Source: Theropithecus gelada (lineage: Eukaryota > Chordata > Mammalia > Primates > Cercopithecidae). From it: DNA of 64,000 nucleotides. Under the pieces are notes generated by a model. It saw nothing but the letters and a program-made list of their open reading frames with translations, did no database searches and was not told where the DNA came from. Shown in pieces: positions 56,801 through 64,000 of this stretch (positions are counted from its first letter, which is position 1; every line of letters begins with the position of its first letter). The stretch lies in assembly GCF_003255815.1 (NCBI RefSeq), contig NC_037669.1, positions 121,358,627 through 121,422,626 on the forward strand, given 5' to 3'. A program made the translations under genes and the position numbers.

Positions 56801-57940
56801 TTAAAAAAATTACTAAATCAGACTGCTAGGATTAAGGAACTAAAGAGTCTGCTCATTTTAATGTGTTATGAATTTATAAACTCTTTTTCAGAAGGAATGG
56901 TAGCAATAAAGAGGAAAGAAATAGGGTAATAGTTTGAATGGATAGAAGGCCAAAATCTTTCTTAAAGTTTATGCATGCTTGGCTGTGTTTATTGAATATA
57001 ATCTATTTTCTGGGGGTCCCAAAGAAAATTTTTCTGTAGCCATCACAGCTACCTGTAAGCATTTATTGTTCGTTACCATATGTTTAGAAAATAGAATCAA
57101 GAAAGAACCATTATTTTCTTTTTGATTTTCACATGATTTGGATTTTCCACTGAAGTTCAAGCAAAAGTCAACTTGAGATCTTGGGAATGAACTAAGATGT
57201 GGAAATGCTTAGGTCCAGCCATGCTCCGAGGAAGGCTTTATGATGGAGATGGAATCAGATACTGAAGGAAAGAATTCGAAGTCATTGCAGGGTTATCTCC
57301 AGCCAGAGGGGAAATGGCCAGTCAGGAAGAACAACTGGCACAAGGAGCCAGAGCAGCGGCTTGCCGATAACCCTCGGGAAGAGCAACCCTCTCTTTAAGG
57401 AAGTCACAGAATTAGCTTCCTGAAAAAACACATTAGTTTGACGATTCACTTGATCTCAAATGAGGTATGGATAATGGTGATTCTTTAAAAAAGAGACAGT
57501 TTTAGAAAACTTGAGAAAATCCCTCTTTTAGGTTACAAACATCACAAGGGTTTTAAAATGAAAGCTCTCAGCCAAGGGATAATAATAATTTCCATATGCA
57601 CGTTTGGTTCTAACATGGGGATATGTTTCCAAAGATGGATGTATTGTCTCTCTTCAAGGGAATGTTTAAGGCTTTTAGAGGCAACTGGCTATCCACTGAA
57701 TTCCAGTGAACTCCTGACAGACTCTGCACATCCCTAATATGTTTTCAGTGGTGAGAAATTCTGCCACTGGCCACTGAAGAATTTTCTTTGCTTCTTACTT
57801 TCCCCATAATAACAGGGCTTTTTCTTGTTTGAGGTGGTTCCCATATCCTAAATGCAGAAAAGAGAAAAGCTTTGCATGTCCTCATTTGTTCTCCATATTC
57901 ATGACTTCTAGTTGGAGATAACCCTTTTTCTGGTAGGGTC
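56801..57940. other. No gene or clear repeat recognised
   Basis: Single-copy-like; GGAAGGCTTTATGATGGAGATGGAATC (57,231-57,257) hints at L2 but is too short to call. Confidence 0.4.
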
Positions 57941-58018
57941 GTTATGCTTACTATGTGTCAGGCACTGTTTTGAAGACTTTACATGTATAGCTCATGAGAT
58001 CCTCACATCAGTCTTATG

Positions 58019-61000
58019 ACACAGTTCTATTATTATCATTATTATTATTATTATACTTTAAGTTCAATTATTATACTTTAAGTACATGGGCATAACATGC
58101 AGGTTTGTTACATATGTATACTTGTGCCATGTTGGTGTGCTGCACCCATCAACTCGTCAGCACCCATCAACTCGTCATTTACATCAGGTATAACTCCCAA
58201 TGCCATCCCTCCCCCCTACCCCCTCCCCATAATAGGCCTCAGTGTGTGATATTCCCCTTCCTGAGTCCAAGTGATCTCATTGTTCGGTTCCCACCTGTGA
58301 GTGAGAACATGCGGTGTTTGGTTTTCTGTTCTTGCGATAGTTTGCTGAGAATGATGGTTTCCAGCTGCATCCATGTCCCTACAAAGGACACAAACTCATC
58401 CTTTTTTATGACTGCATAGTATTCCATGGTGTATATGTGCCACATTTTCTTAATCCAGTCTGTCACTGATGGACATTTGGGTTGATTCCAAGTCTTTGCT
58501 ATTGTGAATAGTGCTGTAATGAACATAGGTGTGCATGTGTCTTTATAGCAGCATGATTTATAATCTTTTGGGTATATACCCAGTAATGGGATGGCTGGGT
58601 CATATGGTACATCTAGTTCTAGATCCTTGAGGAATCGCCATACTGTTTTCCATAGTGGTTGAACTAGTTTACAATCCCACCAACAGTGTAAAAGTGTTCC
58701 TATTTCTCCACATCCTCTCCAGCACCTGTTGTTTCCTGACTTTTGAATGATTGCCATTCTAACTGGTGTGAGATGGTATCTCATTGTGGTTTTGATTTGC
58801 ATTTCTCTGATGGCCAGTGATGATGAGCATTTTTTCATGTGTCTGTTGGCTGGATGCATGTCTTCTTTTGAGAAATGTCTCTTCATATCCTTTTCCCATT
58901 TTTTGATGGGGTTGTTTGTTTTTTTCTTGTAAATTTGTTTGAGTTCTTTGTAGGTTCTGGATATTAGCCCTTTGTTAGATGAGTAGATTGCAAAAATGTT
59001 CTCCCATTCTGTAGGTTGCCTGTTCACTCTGATGGTAGTGTCTTTTGCTGTGCAAAAGCTCTTTAGTTTAATTAGCTCCCATTTGTCAATTTTGGCTTTT
59101 GTTGCCGTTGCCTTTGGTGTTTTAGACATGAAGTCCTTGCCTATGCCTATGTCCTGAATGGTATTACCTAGGTTTTCTTCTAGGGTTTTTATGATATTAG
59201 ATCTCACATTTAAGTCTCTAATCCATCTTGAATTAATTTTCATGTAAGGAGTAAGGAAAGGATGCAGTTTCAGCTTTCTACTTATGGCTAGCCAATTTTC
59301 CCAGCACCATTTATTAAATAGGGAATCCTTTCCCCATTTCTTGTTTTTGTCAGGTTTGTCAAAGATCAGATGGCTGTAGATGTGTGGTATTATTTCTGAG
59401 GACTCTGTTCTGTTCTATTGGTCTATATCTCTATTTTGGTACCAGTACCATGCTGTTTTGTAGTATAGTTTGAAGTCAGGTAGCGTGATGCCTCCAGCTT
59501 TGTTCTTTTGACTTAGGATTGTCTTGGCAATGCGGGCTCTTTTTTTGGTTCCATATGAACTTTAAAGCAGTTTTTTACAATTTTGTGAAGAAACTCATTG
59601 GTAGCTTGATGGGGATGGCATGGAATCTATAAATTACCTTGGGCAGTATAACCATTTTCACAATATTGATTCTTCCTATCCATGAGCATGGTATGTTCTT
59701 CCATTTGTTTGTGTCCTCTTTTATTTCACTGAGCAGTGGTTTGTAGTTCTCCTTGAAGAGGTCCTTTACATCTCTTGTAAGTTGGATTCCTAGGTATTTT
59801 ATTTTCTTTGAAGCAATCCTGAATGGAAGTTCATTCATGATTTGGCTCTCTGTTTGTCTGTTACTAGTGTATAAGAATGCTTGTGATTTTTGCACATTAA
59901 TTTTGTATCCTGAGACTTTGCTGAAGTTGCTTATCAGCTTAAGGAGATTTTGGGCTGAGATAATGGGGTTTTCTAAATATACAATCATGTCATCTGCAAA
60001 CAGGGACAATTTGACTTCTTCTTTTCCTAACTGAATACCCTTGATTTCTTTCTCTTGCCTGATTGCCCTAGCCAGAACTTCCGACACTATGTTGAATAGG
60101 AGTGGTGAGAGAGGGCATCCCTGTCTTGTGCCAGTTTTCAAGGGAATGCTTCCAGTTTTTGCCCATTCAGTATGATATTGGCTGTGGGTTTGTCATAAAT
60201 AGCTCTTATGATTTTGAGATACATTCCATCAATACCAAATTTATTGAGAGTTTTTAGCATGAAGGGCTGTTGAATTTTGTCAAAGGCTTTTTCTGCATCT
60301 ATTGAGATAATCATGTGGTTTTTGTCTTTGGTTCTGTTTATATGCTGGATTACGTTTATTGATTTGCATATGTTGAACCAGCCTTGCATCCCAGGGATGA
60401 AGCCCACTTGATCATGGTGGATAAGTTTTTTGATGTGCTGCTGGATTCGGTTTGCCAGTATTTTATTGAGGATTTTTGCATGGATGTTCATCAGGGATAT
60501 TGGTCTAAAATTCTGTTTTTTTGTTGTGTCTCTGCCAGGCTTTGATATCAGGATGATGTTGGCCTCATAAAATGAGTTAGAGAGGATTCCCTCTTTTTCT
60601 ATTGATTGGAATAGTTTCAGAAGGAATGGTACCAGCTCCTCCTTATACCTCTGGTAGAATTCAGCTGTGAATCCATCTGGTCCTGGACTTTTTTTGGTTG
60701 GTAGGCTATTAATTATTGCCTCAATTTCAGAGCCTACTATTGGTCTATTCAGGGATTCAACTTCTTCCTGGTTTAGTCTTAGGAGAGTGTAAATGTCCAG
60801 CAAATTATCCATTTCTTCTAGATTTTCTAGTTTATTTGCGTAGAGGTGTTTATAGTATTCTTGATGGTAGTTTGTATTTCTGTGGGATCGGTGGTGATAT
60901 CCCCTTATGAATCCCCTGGATTCATTGATTTTTTGGAGGGTTTTTGCGTCTCTATCTCCTTCAGTTCTGCTCTGATCTTAGTTATTTCTTGCCTTCTGCT

Positions 61001-61943
61001 AGCTTTTGAATGTGTTTGCTCTTGCTTCTCTAGTTCTTTTAATTGTAATGTTAGGGTGTCAATTTTAGATCTTTCCAGCTTTCTCTTGTGGGCATTTAGT
61101 GCTATAAATTTCCCTCTACACACTGCTTTAAATGTGTCCCAGAGATTCTGGTATGTTGTATCTTTGTTCTCATTGGTTTCAAAGAACATCTTTATTTCTG
61201 CCTTCATTTTGTTATGTACCCAGTAGTCATTCAGGAGCAGGTTATTCAGTTTCCATGTAGTTGAGTGGTTTTGATTGAGTTTCTTAGTCCTGAGTTCTAG
61301 TTTGATTGCACTGTGGTCTGAGAGTCAGTTTGTTATAATTTCTGTTCTTGTACATTTGCTGAGGAGTGCTTTACTTCCAATTACGTGGTCAATTTTGGAA
61401 TAAGTGCGATGTGATGCTGAGAAGAATGTATATTCTGTTGATTTGGGGTGGAGAGTTCTGTAGATGTTTATTAGGTCCGCTAGGTGCAGAGATGAGTTCA
61501 ATTCCTGGATATCCTTGTTAATTTTCTATCTCGATCTGTCTAATGTTTCCAGTGGGGTGTTGAAGTCTCCCATTATTATTGTATGGGCCTCTAAGTCTCT
61601 TTGTAAGTCTCTAAGGACTTGCTTTATGAATCTGGGTGCTCCTGTATTGGGCACATATATATTTAGGATAGTTAGCTCTTCCTGTTGAATTGATCCATTT
61701 ACCATTACATAATGTCCTTCTTTGTCTCTTTTGATCTTTGATGGTTTAAAGTCTGTTTTATCAGAGACTAGGATTGCAACCCCTGCTTTTTTTTGTTCTC
61801 CATTTGCTTGGTAGATCTTCCTCCATCCCTTTATTTTGAGCCTATGTGTGTCTCTGCATGTGAGATGGGTCTCCTGAGTACAGCAAACTGATGGGTCTTG
61901 ACTCTTTATCCAGTTTGCCAGTCAACACAGATCTATTATTATC
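58019..61943 (-). mobile_element. L1b: 5'-truncated L1PA with 19-bp target duplication
   Basis: L1 body at 58,038-61,924 on the minus strand: 3'UTR, ORF2, and truncation inside the endonuclease region, so ORF1 and the 5'UTR are absent. Target copies ACACAGTTCTATTATTATC (58,019-58,037) and ACACAGATCTATTATTATC (61,925-61,943) differ at one base. It is closely similar to L1a over the shared 3.9 kb, with small private deletions (about 90 bp at 60,905; 13 bp near 59,460). A 20-bp unit (TTATTATACTTTAAGTTCAA) is tandemly doubled in the 3' end at 58,049-58,085. Confidence 0.93.
58284..61924 (-). pseudogene. L1b ORF2 (endonuclease-reverse transcriptase), truncated and broken
   Basis: The copy starts at about ORF2 codon 30, so the N-terminal catalytic Asn of the endonuclease is missing although the QETH motif, GDFN-equivalent region and SDH region follow. 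Reverse transcriptase lies in two frames, 60,138-60,812 and 59,575-60,141, split by a 1-nt deletion near 60,140; FADD is at about 60,000-59,989. The C-terminal third is open from 59,243 down, including the cysteine-rich CWRGCGEIGTLLHCWWDC. The normal stop TGA is CGA at 58,284-58,286, so that frame reads on 15 codons to 58,239. Not functional. Confidence 0.92.
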
Positions 61944-62029
61944 TCTTCTAAAAGAAGAGGAAAGGAGCCCCAACTTGCTGAAAGTTCTCGGCTTGTAAGT
62001 GACCAGCCATCAGTCACCATCACTCTTCC

Positions 62030-62615
62030 ATGCTGCCTCCGATAAGTACAACCTGACTAATGGCTTTGAAACTGAAGAGGTTTTGTGAGTGACTGGTTCA
62101 TAGTTTTGATAGGGAGACCTGTGTCTAAATTACCAGTGTATTCAGGTTTGGGTCTTTTATCCTCATTTGGAAAAGCCATGGAACAAATGAGTAAGGAATA
62201 TGAAAATATGCTAGTCTCTCCATTTCTTATAGGTGTTATGAATAGTACTTCTTTGTAATTAAAAGTTGTTTCAACTAAGAAACAAGCATTCTTTTGAAAA
62301 ATATGGTCTCTTCTATTATGTAAAAGAACCAGACCAGACAGGTTGGCACTAAAAAGACAGCTGTGTAAAATGCAGACTCTAATTGTAGCTCAGAATATTA
62401 TAATATGGTGTGTTTAGAAATAATTACCAAAGAATAAAAACTTAAATGAATATCATATTTGTGGTGAAACTTTCTGTACAATTGAACCATCTGCTGCTCC
62501 ATCCCTGTCCTCCCCCACATACAATTATAGTCAGTTGTGATGAGATTCTACCTTTTCCACCACCCAGGCTTATCAAAGCTATAAACTGGTCACATAATTC
62601 ACAGAAGCTTAAAGA
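62030..62615. other. No gene or repeat recognised
   Basis: AT-rich single-copy-like DNA. Confidence 0.4.
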
Positions 62616-62619
62616 TACG

Positions 62620-62880
62620 TGGAGAACTTGGATAGGGTCCAGGGGAGAGCAATGAAAATGATTAACGGGTTGGAAAACAGCACTGATGAAAAAAGATGAA
62701 TGGAATCAGGATTACCGGTATTGGGAAGGTTTAGAGGTGACTTAATAACTGTCCTCAACTGTATGAAGGACTATTAAGAGAAGCATGGTGACCAAATGTC
62801 TTCCAAGAAGTAGAAAAGGATCTAGCCTACAACAGGGAAGATTTAATCTAGATGCGAGTTTCAAACAGGATTCTCCTCTC
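62620..62880 (+). mobile_element. CR1/L3-type LINE relic
   Basis: GGATAGGGTCCAGGGGAGAGCAATGAAAATGATTAACGGG, GGAAGGTTTAGAGGTGACTTAATAACTGTCCTCAACTGTATGAAGGAC and GGGAAGATTTAATCTAGATGCGAG follow the 3' part of the CR1/L3 LINE family in order. Very old and diverged. Confidence 0.6.
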
Positions 62881-63019
62881 CATCCTCACTAGTGTCATTT
62901 ATTGACTCTCTTCTGTTCCTTGGATCATCATTATTGATTTTTAATGATAAGGATGAAGGTGAATGGCACCATGGCTGAAACAGTTTAATAGATAACTAAA
63001 AAGTTTCTTCTTATGAAGG

Positions 63020-63120
63020 CAGTGACTCTCAGTTGGAAGTTTGGAGTAGAAAGATGAATCAGAATCACCCCAGGGGGAGCTTTTACAAAATACAGATGCT
63101 CCAAGGTCCATCACTGTCCT
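63020..63120 (+). mobile_element. MER5-like hAT fragment
   Basis: GCAGTGACTCTCAGTTGG...GAATCAGAATCACCCCAGGGGGAGCTTTTACAAAATACAGATGCTCC resembles the 5' half of MER5A. Confidence 0.55.
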
Positions 63121-64000
63121 CTACCTTCCCTTGAAGAATAAGTGCTTTAAAAGATTGTGCTCTCAGTTAGTTAATACAGATAGGTGAAAGCAGGAAGATC
63201 TTAGTGGTGTATAATAAAACTTTGGTGATAAGTGTATTCAATGGGGTGTTTTGATTCGTTGACCATTTTAGTTAGCTTATAGCTAATTTATTTCAATGCT
63301 TATATCTTGAGAATAGTTTGATATTTTTATCTTTTCCTTGCTTTAATTGTATTCTCAACAGTTAGAACTTGTGGCATCTGACTTCCTGGGTAGCAGTTTT
63401 GCAAAGCAGAGCAACATGGATCAAGAGTAAGGCAAAGAGTGGGCTTGGTATTTGGGCTGCCTTACACCCTTAGGAGCTAGAGAGGAAGAACTGGGCAGTG
63501 TAAACTGTCAACTTGTTAGTTTTACCAATAAGTTTACTCTCTGAAAATATTCCCTCTCAAAAATTTATCACTGAAAATCGCAAGAGCAAAATCACTTAAA
63601 ATTAAGTATTTCTTTTGGGTAATACAAACTGATATTGTCCCCTGTTTTAAAATATTAAGGTGGAGGAAATAAAACACAAGGCAAACAGAGAAGACAGTGA
63701 AATGGTCAGTGTCATATCTACATGTTATGAGAATGCTGTATAATCATAACAATTATTTTCACTCAAAAGTTCTACCTCTTTGATCTAGCTCAAATTTCAC
63801 ACTAACCATCAAAGATGATTGCTGCATAAATCTGTATTCTTTCCTACCGTTTAAGGTTATTGGTACTTTGATTAATTTAACCACATGTTAGTGTCAGGTT
63901 GAACACATTCATCTTCTGTTTCAAAGTGTGTACTCGTCAGTCTCTCTATGGTTCCTTCCCTTCAGGCCTTATTTTATCACGTTTAAGGAGACTCTCTTGC
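63121..64000. other. No gene or repeat recognised
   Basis: AT-rich single-copy-like DNA to the window edge. Confidence 0.4.

Larger units (their letters stand above)
57945..62020 (-). mobile_element. MIR SINE split into two halves by L1b
   Basis: TTACTATGTGTCAGGCACTGTTTTGAAG...CCTCACATCAGTCTTATGACACAG lies left of L1b, and ATTATTATCTCTTCTAAAAGAAGAGGAAAGG...AACTTGCTGAAAGTTC...GTAAGTGACC lies right of it. Together they make one reverse-complement MIR, with the target duplication derived from the MIR. Confidence 0.85.

Overview
This window is non-coding primate nuclear DNA, and the repeats point to an Old World monkey (Cercopithecidae) rather than human or another ape. The two near-complete young AluY copies (35,027-35,338 and 35,864-36,163) and a truncated third (39,769-39,920) carry the set of changes I know as typical of macaque/baboon AluY lineages: CTAGCCGGGCGAGG in place of TTAGCCGGGCGTGG, GGCGTAAACC in place of GGCGTGAACC, and GATCCGGCCAC in place of GATCGCGCCAC. 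I see no exon, CpG island, promoter or structural RNA gene that I can support. The window is probably intergenic or inside a very large intron.

Layout. 1-4,940 is a dense repeat cluster: the 5' end of an L1 running off the left edge, an MLT1 LTR, a solo MSTA LTR with intact 5-bp target duplications, a 5'-inverted (twin-primed) L1 fragment, and two Alus. 4,940-12,210 is mostly old sequence with MER20, MER5A, MIR and two back-to-back L2 copies. 12,214-17,798 is a nearly complete minus-strand L1 (called L1a here) with decayed ORF1 and ORF2, a 14-bp target duplication and what looks like a 38-bp 3' transduction. 17,800-29,300 is mainly single-copy DNA with MIR/L2/hAT relics, one Alu and a possible conserved block at 24.5-26.4 kb. 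29,640-29,893 is an unusual TG/TA quasi-palindrome. 31.6-36.3 kb holds MER2, MER20, a THE1 solo LTR with an AluY inserted exactly across its boundary, and a second AluY in the opposite orientation. 36.3-54.3 kb is mostly single-copy, with old L1 3' ends, MIRs, a (CTTT)17 microsatellite and two candidate regulatory blocks (43.38-43.80 kb and 47.3-48.1 kb). 54,336-55,646 is an old ORF1-only, HAL1-like element. 58,038-61,924 is a second minus-strand L1 (L1b), inserted into the middle of a MIR. The right end holds a CR1/L3-type relic and a MER5 fragment.

There are no working genes acting together. The only protein-coding signal is decayed L1 ORF1/ORF2 sequence, broken by stops and frameshifts. 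The main interest lies in insertion history (nesting, twin priming, transduction, target duplications), in pairs of repeats that could rearrange (L1a/L1b direct repeats about 46 kb apart; inverted AluY pair 525 bp apart), in the palindromic microsatellite, and in three candidate enhancer-like blocks that need a conservation check. I found no previously undescribed biological system. Family and subfamily names rest on recall of consensus sequences, not on a database search.
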